Shown: positions 1 through 8,635, numbered from the stretch's first letter. The stretch is DNA of 48,409 bases from Rhodospirillaceae bacterium (GCA_023266845.1 JAHFPH010000007.1:1-48409), one strand, 5' to 3'. Notes: a model not told the origin generated them from the letters alone. Numbers and translations: made by a program.

Positions 1-315
1 GGCCTTCTCGCGGATCGCCAGCGCGCGCTTATGGAGCGGCTCCGCCTCGGCATAGCGGCCCTGGAGCCGGTAAAGCTCGGCCAAGCGGTTGAGGCTCGTT
101 GCCACATCCAGGTGCTCAGCCCCGAATTGGCGCTCGGCCAAGTCGAGCGCGCGCTTGGCAGGCGCCTCGGCCTCGGCATAGTGGCCTTGGTCGTAAAGGC
201 GCTTATAGGCGTCATATTCGGCTTGCAGCGACTGCGCCCGCGCCCCGGCGGACCACGCCAGGACAAGACAGACGGCCACGCAGACCACAGCCACGAGGCG
301 CCAGCCCAGTCTCAT
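1..315 (-). CDS. Secreted tetratricopeptide-repeat protein, 3' truncated by window edge
   Basis: The minus-strand frame stays open from an ATG at 315-313 to the first base of the window, giving 105 residues and no stop. The start is preceded by GGAGGTGGTCCG, a good ribosome binding site. Residues 1-27 form a signal peptide: Arg near the start, a Val/Ala/Leu-rich core and an A-R-A-Q cleavage region. From about residue 28 it shows kinesin-light-chain-type TPR units, with YAEAEAPAKRALDLAERQFG and, 42 residues later, YAEAEPLHKRALAIREK. Such proteins act as protein-binding scaffolds in the periplasm or outside the cell. Partner unknown. The protein may carry further enzymatic or CHAT-type domains beyond the edge that cannot be seen. 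Confidence 0.8.
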   Translation of the reverse strand, partial: MRLGWRLVAVVCVAVCLVLAWSAGARAQSLQAEYDAYKRLYDQGHYAEAEAPAKRALDLAERQFGAEHLDVATSLNRLAELYRLQGRYAEAEPLHKRALAIREKA

Positions 316-353
316 CGGACCACCTCCGCGCACCGGCCGCATGGAAACTGTCT

Positions 354-359
354 ATTATA
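354..359 (-). promoter_or_regulatory. Consensus -10 hexamer for the TPR gene
   Basis: Reading the minus strand there is a perfect TATAAT 38 bases upstream of the TPR start codon, within TTTATAATAGAC. No good -35 hexamer lies 16-18 bases further upstream, so it may be an activator-dependent or extended promoter. A 6-bp hairpin (CATCGC/GCGATG, 386-401) lies just upstream. Confidence 0.35.
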
Positions 360-424
360 AATGGTGCGCCAAGTACAGGTGGAGGCATCGCCCATGCGAT
401 GTTCTCGCCTCTCCGGTAACGCGC

Positions 425-1387
425 CTACTCGTCCGCGGCGGCGAGGCCGTATCCCGCGCGCACCGGGCGGCTGAGCGCGAAAGCTTTCATCGTTGCGCCG
501 ATGGCCGACGTAAAATCGCAGCCCAGGGGCGCGTAGCTCCAGAGATTGAGCCAGAAATAGCGCGACGCCACGCCGCGCCCCTCCTCGCGCCTCGCCCATT
601 TCCAGGCGCGGCCGGCGGCGCGGCGAAAGGCCAGGCGCTTCAGGCGCGGCGGCAGATCGGGATTGTCGCGCAGGAACCAATAAAGCGCCGCGTTGTAGTC
701 GTGCAGCAGCTGGTTCTTGCGTCCCGTCATGATGCGGCCGGGCTCGTCGCCGGGCCCGAAGCACGTTACGGCATCCAGCAGCGCGATCTTCTCGCGTCGC
801 GCCAGGCGCAGGCACAGCGAGAAATCCTCGGCGAAAACGCGCGGATCGCATCCGCCCGCCGCCGCGAAGGCACGTTTCTGGAACAAGGTTCCGCTGGTGC
901 CCGAGAGATTGTGCCGAATGACGAACCCCAGCGCTGCGTCGAGGAGTCGCGGCGGCGCGCCTTGGGCGGCGGCGCGGTCGAAGGCGATCTCCTCGGCCTG
1001 TCGATAGAAACGCTGGTGGGAATATATGGCGCCCGCGCCCGACTCTTCGGCGCGGCGCAGCAACAATTCCGTCGCGAAAGGCGCCAGGATGTCGTCGCTT
1101 CCGATCAACTTGATCCAGCCGAGCCGCGCCATCGCGCATCCCGCGTTGGTCGACCCGCTCGGACCCAGGTTCGCCTGGACCGCGATGCGGGTATCCGGCC
1201 AGCCGCGGGTCAGGTCGCGGAGAATTTCGACCGAACGGTCGGTCGAGCCGTCGTCGACGAAAATGAATTCGCGCTCGAAGCCGCCTTCCTGGCCGCGCAA
1301 CGCGCGCAGCACGGATTCCAAATACCGCTCTTTGTCATGGACCGTGCAGACGAACGAAACGCCGGCCGTGGAATTCGGCGGCGGCAG
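425..1387 (-). CDS. Family 2 glycosyltransferase (GT-A fold), probable CTG start
   Basis: The protein has the GT2 nucleotide-sugar signature: an N-terminal beta strand (VSFVCTVHDKERYLESV), the UDP-binding VDDGSTD around residues 44-50, a GSDD metal-binding motif near residue 98 and a later FAEDFSL acidic motif. It should transfer a sugar from an NDP-sugar to a glycan or lipid acceptor in the cytoplasm; the substrate cannot be told. No ATG or GTG exists that would include the first strand. The frame is open back to the TAG of the upstream gene (1393-1391), and the only candidate initiator that keeps the fold is a CTG at 1387, with GGAG overlapping that stop codon. The alternative TTG at 1321 would remove the first strand. 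The upstream gene is in the same frame, so translational coupling or stop read-through is possible. Confidence 0.8.
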   Translation of the reverse strand: MPPPNSTAGVSFVCTVHDKERYLESVLRALRGQEGGFEREFIFVDDGSTDRSVEILRDLTRGWPDTRIAVQANLGPSGSTNAGCAMARLGWIKLIGSDDILAPFATELLLRRAEESGAGAIYSHQRFYRQAEEIAFDRAAAQGAPPRLLDAALGFVIRHNLSGTSGTLFQKRAFAAAGGCDPRVFAEDFSLCLRLARREKIALLDAVTCFGPGDEPGRIMTGRKNQLLHDYNAALYWFLRDNPDLPPRLKRLAFRRAAGRAWKWARREEGRGVASRYFWLNLWSYAPLGCDFTSAIGATMKAFALSRPVRAGYGLAAADE

Positions 1388-1390
1388 GCT

Positions 1391-1738
1391 CTACTCCGCG
1401 GCCTTGGTCAGGTCGGCGGCCGTTTCCGGCGGCAAGTCGACCGGCGCGTTCGGCGCCACCCGCTCGCTGTACATCCGAAGGAACGGTTTCAGCGCCATCA
1501 CGCGCGAGCCGCCGTCGAATTCAAGGCCGTGGCCGCGCCGGAAGCGCAGGCTGTAACGCACATGGGGGATCTTCTGCCCGTCCAGCGCCAGCGACGTCAC
1601 CCGTGCGCTTTCGCCGATAGGCGACCGGCCGTGTTGGCGGAACACGTCGCCCGCCTTCACGTACTCGACGTCCGAGCCGCGCTTGATGAAAAAGCTGTGA
1701 CTGACGACCCGCCTGAGCGTGTCCCTGGTCTTGCGCAT
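1391..1738 (-). CDS. Unrecognised small basic protein upstream of the glycosyltransferase
   Basis: 115 residues, starting at ATG 1738. I do not recognise the family. It is rich in Arg/Val, has no signal peptide or membrane segment, and looks like a small beta-rich domain (alternating VEYVKAGDVF, ARVTSLALDG, IPHVRYSLRF), with an acidic/Ala-rich tail. Its stop codon lies three bases before the proposed CTG start of the GT2 gene and in the same frame, so the two are surely co-transcribed and perhaps coupled in translation. The upstream neighbour on the same strand is malonyl-CoA decarboxylase, 105 bases away. Confidence 0.55.
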   Translation of the reverse strand: MRKTRDTLRRVVSHSFFIKRGSDVEYVKAGDVFRQHGRSPIGESARVTSLALDGQKIPHVRYSLRFRRGHGLEFDGGSRVMALKPFLRMYSERVAPNAPVDLPPETAADLTKAAE

Positions 1739-1843
1739 TCCCTTGCCCGGCGTTGTTCGTATGCTTGCAATCGGCGCCAGAAAACGTGCCGACAGCTTTG
1801 ATTTTGCCCGGTAAATGGCCGGGAATCAACCGCGAACTGAGGC

Positions 1844-3256
1844 TTACTCGCCCACCAGCTTGCGGATCGCGGACGAAGCCATGACCCTGCCCTCGCCGGC
1901 ATAGGCCTCGTGGTTCTTCTCGATCCGGTCCAGTCGGTAAAGATAGTTCACCATGATGCCCGCGGATTGGCGCAGGCCCTTCGACGAACTGTCGCCCATC
2001 CAGTTCAACCGCTCGATGCGCGCGCCATTGCTGAGGTGAAAATGCGCCACCAGGTCGAGGGCCCGCTTCGGCCCTGCCTTCTCGCGCAGCAGGTAGTGCG
2101 CGCACAGCCGCGTCAGCGCGGGTTGGGCCGCCGCCGCCGCCCGCGCGTCCTTCCAGCCCTGGGCTTGCAACAGACCGGCCACGCCGCCCTCCGGCGCGGC
2201 GGCTTCCGCCGCGCGCAGCTCGGCCGGCAGCAGCAGCTTTTCGCCCTCGTCCTTCAGGCGCCGCGCCAGCCAGTTGCGGAAGCCCGGTGCCGGCGACAAC
2301 GTCGCGAACGTGGTCAAGCCCTTGAACTCGGCCGCGAGGTGATCGACCACGCGCTTGATCAGGAAATTGCCGAAACTGATTCCGGCCAGCCCCTTTTGCG
2401 CATTGGAGATGGAATAGAAGATCGCCGTGTCGGCGTCGTCGGGATTCTCCAACGGCGCGCTGGGATCCAGCAGCTCCTGGATGCTGGCGCTCATGCCCTT
2501 GACCAGCGCGACCTCGACGAAGATCAGCGGCTCTTCCGGCATGCGCGGGTGGAAGAACGCGAACAGCCGCCGGTCGGAGTCGAGCCGGTTCTTCAAATCG
2601 TTCCAGTCGCGGATTTCGTGCACCGCCTCGTAGGCGATCAGCTTTTCCAATAGCGCCGCCGGCGAGTCCCAGGTGATGCGGTGCATCTCCAGGAAATCCA
2701 CGTCGAACCACGCGGTCAGCAGGCCCTTCAGATCGTCTTCGAGCAGCGCCAGCGCCTGGTCGCCGCCCATCATGCCGATCAGCTCGGCGCGCAGATCGAC
2801 CAGGAACTTGACGCCCTCGGGCAGGGCGTTGAAATGCGTCAACAGGCGGCGGCGCGGCGGCAGCAGGATCTGACGCAACGCGCGCTCCGCCGCGCGCCGG
2901 GCCTTGGCGTCGCCAGCCACGTGCAGCACGTCGATCGCCGCATCCACCTTGGCGTGGTCGGTGTCGAAATCGACCGCGAGTATTTCTAGGAACCGTCGCC
3001 GTCCCGGCGGGCTCAAGCCGAGATAGGTCTGACCGAGCGCCGCCGCGCGGGCGCGCGCCGCCACCTCGCCGCCCTTGGCCTCGACGCAGTCCTGGAATTG
3101 CTGGCGCAGCCGGTCGGCGTCCTCGTCCGGCAGATCGGGGCGCAGATTGGCGCCGAACGCGCCGCGCGCCTGGCCCGAAAAATCGCGCCAAGCCGTGCGC
3201 ACCTTGGCGAGCGTACGGCCCAAAAGCCGCGTCGGTTTCTGGGGCGAGTCGTCCAT
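1844..3256 (-). CDS. Malonyl-CoA decarboxylase
   Basis: 470 residues from ATG 3256; longer upstream extension in the frame is Arg/Pro-rich low-quality sequence and was not used. The protein matches malonyl-CoA decarboxylase (EC 4.1.1.9, malonyl-CoA to acetyl-CoA plus CO2) along its length: an N-terminal helical domain (about 70-190) ending in the FFHPRMPEEPLIFVEVAL block, then the GNAT-like catalytic domain. Family blocks seen are AIFYSISNAQKGLAGISFGN, FATLSPAPGF, HYLL and, near the C-terminus, FHLSNGARIERLNWMGD followed by GIMVNYLY. The catalytic Ser of SISN and His of FHLSNGA are present. It is monocistronic or leads the downstream pair, and its start diverges from a caspase gene 117 bases away. 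No matB or matC neighbour is visible. Confidence 0.92.
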   Translation of the reverse strand: MDDSPQKPTRLLGRTLAKVRTAWRDFSGQARGAFGANLRPDLPDEDADRLRQQFQDCVEAKGGEVAARARAAALGQTYLGLSPPGRRRFLEILAVDFDTDHAKVDAAIDVLHVAGDAKARRAAERALRQILLPPRRRLLTHFNALPEGVKFLVDLRAELIGMMGGDQALALLEDDLKGLLTAWFDVDFLEMHRITWDSPAALLEKLIAYEAVHEIRDWNDLKNRLDSDRRLFAFFHPRMPEEPLIFVEVALVKGMSASIQELLDPSAPLENPDDADTAIFYSISNAQKGLAGISFGNFLIKRVVDHLAAEFKGLTTFATLSPAPGFRNWLARRLKDEGEKLLLPAELRAAEAAAPEGGVAGLLQAQGWKDARAAAAAQPALTRLCAHYLLREKAGPKRALDLVAHFHLSNGARIERLNWMGDSSSKGLRQSAGIMVNYLYRLDRIEKNHEAYAGEGRVMASSAIRKLVGE

Positions 3257-3373
3257 GCACCGGAGTTTGCGGCGCGCGCATGGCAGTGGCAAGGCGGGGC
3301 CTGGCGCGACATTGGGCCGCGGCCGTTGCCGCGCCGGGGCGGTTCTGGCACATTGTCGGCGGGAGAATCCTCG

Positions 3374-4684
3374 ATGGACGCGGCAAGATCGCTTTTTTGC
3401 TTCTTGCTGGGTGGGTTTGTTTGGGCGGCCCAGACCGAGCCGGTTTCCGCTCAACAACCGGGGGGCCGCGTCGCCCTGGTCATCGGCAACGCCGCCTATA
3501 AGGACGCCCCCCTAGTCAATCCGGTGAACGACGCGCGCGCCATGGCGCTGCGGCTTAAGGAGCTGGGTTTCGACGTCGTTGCGCGCGAAAACGCCACGCG
3601 CCAGGCCATGGGCGCGGCGCTGGCTGAATTCGTGCGCAAGCTTGCGCCGGGCGGCGTGGCGCTGATCTATTACGCCGGTCACGGCGTGCAGGTGCGCGGC
3701 CGCAATTATCTGCTGCCGGTCGACATGACGCTCAATTCGGAAACCGACCTTCGCTTCCAGGCCGTCGAGATCGGCGCCATCACCGATGAAATGGAGCAGG
3801 CGCATAGCCGCGTCAGTTTCCTAATCCTAGATGCCTGCCGCAACAATCCGTTCGAGGGCCGCCTGCGCGGCGCATCGCGCGGGCTGGCCGCGGTGGATGC
3901 CGCGCGCGGCTCGTTGATCGCCTATGCCACCGCGCCGGGCGCGGTCGCCGCCGACGGCGACGGCGCGAACGGCGTATATACCTCGGCGCTGCTTCGCGCC
4001 CTGTCCGTGCCCGGCCTGAAGGCCGAGGAAGTGTTCAAGCGCGCGCGCATCGAGGTCTCGGAAGTCACCAGGAACCAGCAGACGCCATGGGAGTCTTCGT
4101 CGCTGACCGGCGATTTCGTCTTCAACGGCGCCGGCGCCGCCCCGGTCGCGTCGGGCGCGGGCGCCGACCGCGAGGTGATTTTCTGGCAGTCGATCCAATC
4201 CAGCCAGCGGCCGGCGGATTTCGAGGCCTATCTGCAACGCTATCCGCTGGGTGAATTCGCGCCGCTCGCGCAAACCCGGCTCGAGGAATTGCGCCAAACC
4301 GCGGCAGTGCCGCGACTGCCGGCCGCGCCGGGAACCGCCTCCCAGCCGCAAGTCGCGGCCGCGCCCGCTCCCCCGCCCCCACTTCAATTCAAGCCCGGCG
4401 AGCTTATCGGTTGCTTCAAGGACGCAGGCAATCCATTCGCCTTGAGCGGACGCGACCTCGACGGCCACGTCATCAATTGGCACGGCATGACCCCCGATTT
4501 CTGCATCGAGCAATGCGCCAAAAAGGGGTTCACCTACGCCGGCACGCAATACGGCAGCTTCTGCTTCTGCGGCAACAGCTACGGCAAGAACGGCCCGGCC
4601 ACCAACTGCACCATGCCCTGCAACGGCGACTACAAGCAGAAATGCGGCGGCGAATGGGCCAACCAGGTCTATCGCGCGCGCTGA
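3374..4684 (+). CDS. Secreted caspase-like (C14) protein with C-terminal WSC domain
   Basis: 436 residues from ATG 3374, chosen because GGGAGA lies 8 bases upstream and the start exposes a signal peptide (MDAARSLFCFLLGGFVWAAQ). Residues about 32-250 are a caspase p20 domain: VALVIGNAAYKDAPLVNPVNDA opens it, the catalytic His is in YYAGHG (His103) and the Cys in LDACRNNP (Cys155). A linker block (about 258-300, FWQSIQSSQRPADFEAYLQRYP) is typical of bacterial caspase proteins with such tails. After an Ala/Pro-rich spacer, residues about 340-433 form a WSC domain with eight cysteines (GCFKD, FCIEQC, FCFCGN, NCTMPC, QKCGG). WSC is a carbohydrate-binding module best known from fungi and animals. 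Role inferred: exported cysteine peptidase tethered to glycan. Confidence 0.88.
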   Translation: MDAARSLFCFLLGGFVWAAQTEPVSAQQPGGRVALVIGNAAYKDAPLVNPVNDARAMALRLKELGFDVVARENATRQAMGAALAEFVRKLAPGGVALIYYAGHGVQVRGRNYLLPVDMTLNSETDLRFQAVEIGAITDEMEQAHSRVSFLILDACRNNPFEGRLRGASRGLAAVDAARGSLIAYATAPGAVAADGDGANGVYTSALLRALSVPGLKAEEVFKRARIEVSEVTRNQQTPWESSSLTGDFVFNGAGAAPVASGAGADREVIFWQSIQSSQRPADFEAYLQRYPLGEFAPLAQTRLEELRQTAAVPRLPAAPGTASQPQVAAAPAPPPPLQFKPGELIGCFKDAGNPFALSGRDLDGHVINWHGMTPDFCIEQCAKKGFTYAGTQYGSFCFCGNSYGKNGPATNCTMPCNGDYKQKCGGEWANQVYRAR

Positions 4685-4835
4685 CGCGGCCGGCGAGCCG
4701 AGGAAGACCCGGCCCTCCGGGCCAAACTACAGCTAGCGGCCGGGTAATCCCCGGCGAAATCTTGAATTCCCAAGTAAAAACCGCCATAAGCAAATAGAAA
4801 CGGCGGCGCGTGCCGCCGCGGGGGTGGGAAGCGAC

Positions 4836-5285
4836 ATGCGGCGGCTTGGCGCAATCATCGTTTCGGCAATGCTGCCGGTCGCGGCTTCGGTCGCGTTTGC
4901 CGACGAATTGGTGAAGTTCGCCGTCGTCGACGACAACGAGATTCGCGAGTCCCTGACCGGCAAGCCCGGCAACCCCGAGGAAGGCCGCAAGGCCGCCGCC
5001 AATCGCGGCCTGGGCAATTGCCTTGCGTGCCACGTCATGCCGATCAAGGAGGACTTGCAGGGCGATGTCGGCCCCGATTTGAAGGGCGTCGCCAGCCGGT
5101 TGAAGGAAAGCGAGCTGCGCCTGCGGCTGGTGAATCCGAAACTCCTGAACCCGCAGACCGCGATGCCGGCTTTCTATCGCACCGACGGCTTGAACCGCGT
5201 GCGCAAGGATATGGAAGGCAAGCCGATCCTGACCGCCGCCCAGATCGAGGACATCGTGGCCTATCTGCTGACGTTGAAGGAATGA
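4836..5285 (+). CDS. soxX: SoxX, sulfur-oxidising c-type cytochrome subunit
   Basis: 149 residues, ATG 4836 behind GTGGGAAGCGAC; an in-frame GTG at 4824 is the alternative. A signal peptide (residues 1-23) precedes a monohaem class I cytochrome: C62-L-A-C65-H66 in NCLACHVMP, then GDVGPDLKGV and the distal ligand region TAMPAFYRTDGL, with the C-terminal helix IEDIVAYLLTLKE. SoxX pairs with SoxA to join thiosulfate oxidatively to SoxY in the periplasm, passing electrons to the chain. First gene of soxXYZAB. Upstream, a weak promoter-like pair TTGAAT-N17-CATAAG (4762-4790) and a GC hairpin (4801-4818) just before the ribosome binding site may matter for control. Confidence 0.93.
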   Translation: MRRLGAIIVSAMLPVAASVAFADELVKFAVVDDNEIRESLTGKPGNPEEGRKAAANRGLGNCLACHVMPIKEDLQGDVGPDLKGVASRLKESELRLRLVNPKLLNPQTAMPAFYRTDGLNRVRKDMEGKPILTAAQIEDIVAYLLTLKE

Positions 5286-5289
5286 CGCG

Positions 5290-5766
5290 ATGACGAGCAA
5301 CCGAACCGAGTATCGCCGCGGCGCGACGCGCCGGCAGGTGCTGGCTGGCGCAGGCGCGCTGACGTTGATCGGCGCCTCTACCGGCCGCGCGCGGGCGCAA
5401 GCCACCGGCGATTTCGCCGCGGCGCTGAAAAAGACGCTGGGCGAGGCGCAGCCGAAGGAAGGCAAGGTCGCCATCAAGGCGCCGGAGATCGCCGAGAACG
5501 GCGCCACCGTGCCGATAACGCTGACCGTCGACGCGCCGATGACGCCCGCCAGCTACGTGTCGCGCATCACGCTTCTGGCCGACGGCAACCCGAACCCCGA
5601 GGTCGCGGTGTTTCATCTCAACCCGAAAAGCGGCAAGGCCGAGGTCAGCACGCGCATCCGCCTGGCCAAGACGCAGAACGTGGTGGCGGTCGCGGAACTC
5701 AGCGACAAATCGCTGTGGACGGCGAAGAAGGAAATCAAGGTCACGATCGGCGGCTGCGGCGGCTGA
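5290..5766 (+). CDS. soxY: SoxY, sulfur-carrier subunit of SoxYZ
   Basis: 158 residues, ATG 5290, four bases after soxX. The N-terminus is a Tat-type signal (RRQVLAGAGALTLIG) with cleavage near ARAQA. The C-terminus ends in the diagnostic GGCGG swinging arm, where Cys156 covalently carries thiosulfate and its sulfur intermediates. Length and fold (immunoglobulin-like, VPITLTVDAPM and NPNPEVAVFHLNP) match the family. It forms a heterodimer with SoxZ and is exported folded, which fits the Tat signal on SoxY only. Confidence 0.95.
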   Translation: MTSNRTEYRRGATRRQVLAGAGALTLIGASTGRARAQATGDFAAALKKTLGEAQPKEGKVAIKAPEIAENGATVPITLTVDAPMTPASYVSRITLLADGNPNPEVAVFHLNPKSGKAEVSTRIRLAKTQNVVAVAELSDKSLWTAKKEIKVTIGGCGG

Positions 5767-5798
5767 AGCCAGCCTGCGCCGCTTGAAGGAGCACCATC

Positions 5799-6122
5799 AT
5801 GGCTGAAGCACGCGTCAAACTGCCCGACAAAGTGAAAAAGGGCGAACCGTTCGAGATCAAGACGCTGGTCTCGCATCCCATGGAGACCGGCCAGCGCAAG
5901 GGCGCCGACGGCAAAATCGTGCCGCGTATGATCATCAACAAGTTCGTCGCCCGCCTGAACGGCGAGGAAGTGTTCAGCGCGGACTTGGCGCCGGCGATCT
6001 CGGCCAATCCATACCTTTCCTTCTTCACCGTCGCCAACGCCGGCGGCAAGCTGGAGTTCGAGTGGATCGACGATCAGGGCCAGAAATCCGCCTACACCGC
6101 CGAGCTGAAGGTCGAAGGCTAG
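5799..6122 (+). CDS. soxZ: SoxZ, partner of SoxY
   Basis: 107 residues, ATG 5799, with AAGGAG seven bases upstream. It carries the SoxZ blocks VKKGEPFEIKTLVSHPMETG, ARLNGEEVF and a final strand YTAELKVE. No signal peptide, as expected for a protein that travels with SoxY. It supplies the interface that presents the SoxY carrier cysteine to SoxAX and SoxB. Confidence 0.95.
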   Translation: MAEARVKLPDKVKKGEPFEIKTLVSHPMETGQRKGADGKIVPRMIINKFVARLNGEEVFSADLAPAISANPYLSFFTVANAGGKLEFEWIDDQGQKSAYTAELKVEG

Positions 6123-6126
6123 CCCG

Positions 6127-6930
6127 GTGCGCCGGCCGTCCCATATCGCATTCGCGCTGACGCTGGCGGTGGCCGGCGGAGCCGCATTCGCCCAGGCGCA
6201 GTCCGAGAAGGACGCGAAGTATCGCGTGGGCGACAAATACACCGGCTATACCTATGCCGACCCGACCACCCAATCCATGCAGGACGACGACTACGTCAAT
6301 CCCGGATTCCTGTGGGTGCAGGAGGGCGAGAAGCTGTGGAGCGCGGCCGAGGGCGCGGCGGGCAAATCCTGCGCCGATTGCCACGGCAAGGCGCAAGAAT
6401 CGATGAAGGCGGTCGGCGCCCTCTATCCGAAATGGCAGGAAAAGATCGGCAAGCTCGAGAACGTCGAGCAGCGCATCAATCAATGCCGCGCCGACAACAT
6501 GAAGGCCGAGCCGTGGAAATGGGAATCGCCCGCATTGCTGGCCATGACCGCCTATGTCCAGCTGCAATCGCGCGGCCAACCGGTCGACGTCGCGGTCGAA
6601 GGGCCGGTCAAACCGCATTTGCAGAACGGCGAAAGGCTGTTCTACATGCGCCACGGGCAGCTCGACCTGTCCTGCGCCAATTGCCACGAGGATAACGACG
6701 GCAAATGGATGCGCGGCGATCACCTTGGCCAGGCCATGGCGAACGGCTTCCCCACCTATCGGCTGAAGGAGCAGACGCTGATTTCGCTGCAGTTCCGGCT
6801 GATCGGCTGCGTGCGCGACACGCGCGCCGAGGCCTATCCCTACGGTTCGGACGAATACCTGGACCTCGAACTGTACCTAGCCCATCGCGGCAAGGGCTTG
6901 CCGGTCGAAGCGCCGTCGGTACGGCGCTAG
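6127..6930 (+). CDS. soxA: SoxA, dihaem L-cysteine S-thiosulfotransferase subunit
   Basis: 267 residues from GTG 6127, four bases after soxZ. Signal peptide at residues 1-25. Two haem motifs are intact, C82-A-D-C-H and C183-A-N-C-H, making this the dihaem form. Cys228 in RLIGCVRDTRAEAYPYGS is the conserved active-site cysteine that becomes a persulfide haem ligand. SoxAX catalyses the first step, oxidative conjugation of thiosulfate to SoxY. The context in soxXYZAB order and all key residues make the call secure. Confidence 0.95.
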   Translation: MRRPSHIAFALTLAVAGGAAFAQAQSEKDAKYRVGDKYTGYTYADPTTQSMQDDDYVNPGFLWVQEGEKLWSAAEGAAGKSCADCHGKAQESMKAVGALYPKWQEKIGKLENVEQRINQCRADNMKAEPWKWESPALLAMTAYVQLQSRGQPVDVAVEGPVKPHLQNGERLFYMRHGQLDLSCANCHEDNDGKWMRGDHLGQAMANGFPTYRLKEQTLISLQFRLIGCVRDTRAEAYPYGSDEYLDLELYLAHRGKGLPVEAPSVRR

Positions 6931-6946
6931 GCGGCGGCCGGCGCGC

Positions 6947-8635
6947 GTGCTCTCGCGGCGCGATTTCCTGCAGGTTTCGGCGGCCACCGCCGCGCTTGTC
7001 GGCGCCGACGGCCTAAGCCGCCGCGCCGAAGCGCAGACCATCCGGCAGGACGATCTGTTGCGCTTCCGGCCGATGGGCCAGATCACCCTGCTGCACATCG
7101 CCGACCTGCACGCGCAGCTCATGCCGCTGTGGTTCCGCGAGGCCTCGGTCAATCTCGGCGTCGGCGACGCGCGCAATCGGCCCCCGCACCTCACCGGCCG
7201 CGCCTTGCTCGACGCCTTTCGCTTGCGGCCCGGCGCGATCGACGCCTATGCGTTGACCGGCGACGATTTCGCGGCGCTGGCGCGGCGTTACGGCCGCGTC
7301 GGCGGCGCCGACCGCATCGCCACCCTGGTCAAGGCGATCCGCGCCGAACGCCCGGGTCGCGTGCTGCTGCTCGACGGCGGCGACACGTGGCAGGGCTCGT
7401 ACACGGCGCTGAAGACGCGCGGCGCCGACATGGTGCGCTTCGCCAAGCTGTTGGGCGTCGAGGCGATGACCGGGCATTGGGACTTCACCTACGGCCAGGA
7501 CCGCGTGAAGGAGCTGATCGGCACGCTCGGCTTTCCGTTCCTCGCCGGCAATGTGCGCGATACGACCTGGAACGAAGACGCGTTTCCCGGCGACACCGTG
7601 TTCGAACGCCGGGGCTTGAGGATCGGCGTCATCGGGCAGGCCTATCCCTACACCCCGATCGCCAACCCGCGCCATTTCGTGCCGGATTGGAGCTTCGGCA
7701 TCCAGGAAGAGCGCATGGCCAAGCGCGTCGCGGCGCTGCGCAAGGGCGGCGCCGATCTGATCGTGCTGCTGAGCCACAATGGCTTCGACATCGACCGCAA
7801 GCTGGCGGGGCGCGTCAAGGGCATCGACGTGATCCTGACCGGCCACACGCACGACGCCTTGCCCCAGGTGGTCAAGGTCGGGCGGACGCTGCTGGTCGCC
7901 TCGGGCTCGCATGGCAAGTTCCTGTCGCGCCTCGATCTGGATATCAGGGACAAGAGCATCGCCGACTATCGCTTCCGGCTGATCCCGGTGCTGGCCAACG
8001 CCATCGCGCCCGATGCCGAGATGGCCGCGCTGGTCAAGGACATCCGCGCGCCTTACGCGGCCGAGCTCAATCGCGTGGTCGGCAAGGCCGGCGCGCTTTT
8101 GTACCGCCGCGGCAATTTCAACGGCAGTTTCGACGATTTGATCTGCCGCGCGCTGATGGAAGAACGCGACGCCGAAATCGCGCTTTCGCCCGGTTTCCGC
8201 TGGGGCGGCACGCTGCTTCCGGGCGAGGATATCCGCGTCGAGGACATCTACGACCAGACGGCGATCACCTATCCCAGCGCCTACCGCACCGAGATGACCG
8301 GCGCATATTTGAAGGAAGTGCTGGAGGATGTGGCCGACAATCTGTTCCACCCCGACCCCTATTACCAGCAGGGCGGCGACATGGTGCGCGCGGGCGGCCT
8401 CGGCTACACCGTCGACATCAACCAGCCCATCGGCAACCGCATTTCCGACCTGACGCTTCTGAAGGACGGCAAGTCAGTCGATCCCGGGCGACGTTACGTG
8501 GTCGCGGGTTGGGCCTCGGTTGCCGAGGGCGTCGAAGGCCCGCCGATATGGGAGCTGGTCGAGCGTTATGTAGCGCGTAAGAAGGTGATCGACCTGCCGG
8601 AAGAAAACCGGAACATCAGGGTCGTCGGAGCGTGA
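6947..8635 (+). CDS. soxB: SoxB, thiosulfohydrolase
   Basis: 562 residues from GTG 6947. The N-terminus is a Tat signal (SRRDFLQVSAATAALVG). The body is a dimanganese metallophosphatase/5'-nucleotidase fold with LHIADLHAQL (metal Asp and His), LLDGGDTWQGS, GHWDFTYG, LLSHNGFDID and TGHTHDALP, then a C-terminal nucleotidase-like domain from about residue 365. SoxB hydrolyses the terminal sulfonate of SoxY-bound thiosulfate to sulfate. Its TGA overlaps the GTG of the next gene (GTGA), so the membrane protein that follows is in the same transcript. Confidence 0.95.
   Translation: MLSRRDFLQVSAATAALVGADGLSRRAEAQTIRQDDLLRFRPMGQITLLHIADLHAQLMPLWFREASVNLGVGDARNRPPHLTGRALLDAFRLRPGAIDAYALTGDDFAALARRYGRVGGADRIATLVKAIRAERPGRVLLLDGGDTWQGSYTALKTRGADMVRFAKLLGVEAMTGHWDFTYGQDRVKELIGTLGFPFLAGNVRDTTWNEDAFPGDTVFERRGLRIGVIGQAYPYTPIANPRHFVPDWSFGIQEERMAKRVAALRKGGADLIVLLSHNGFDIDRKLAGRVKGIDVILTGHTHDALPQVVKVGRTLLVASGSHGKFLSRLDLDIRDKSIADYRFRLIPVLANAIAPDAEMAALVKDIRAPYAAELNRVVGKAGALLYRRGNFNGSFDDLICRALMEERDAEIALSPGFRWGGTLLPGEDIRVEDIYDQTAITYPSAYRTEMTGAYLKEVLEDVADNLFHPDPYYQQGGDMVRAGGLGYTVDINQPIGNRISDLTLLKDGKSVDPGRRYVVAGWASVAEGVEGPPIWELVERYVARKKVIDLPEENRNIRVVGA

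Noticed and set aside
1521-3386. Long minus-strand frame across the unknown small gene and malonyl-CoA decarboxylase as one gene
   Set aside because: It is Arg/Gly/Ala-rich in another frame and lacks domains; malonyl-CoA decarboxylase explains the region.
4700-4722. Hairpin GGCCC-TCC-GGGCC after the WSC-caspase gene as a terminator
   Set aside because: The stem is only five pairs and is followed by AAAC, not a T-run.
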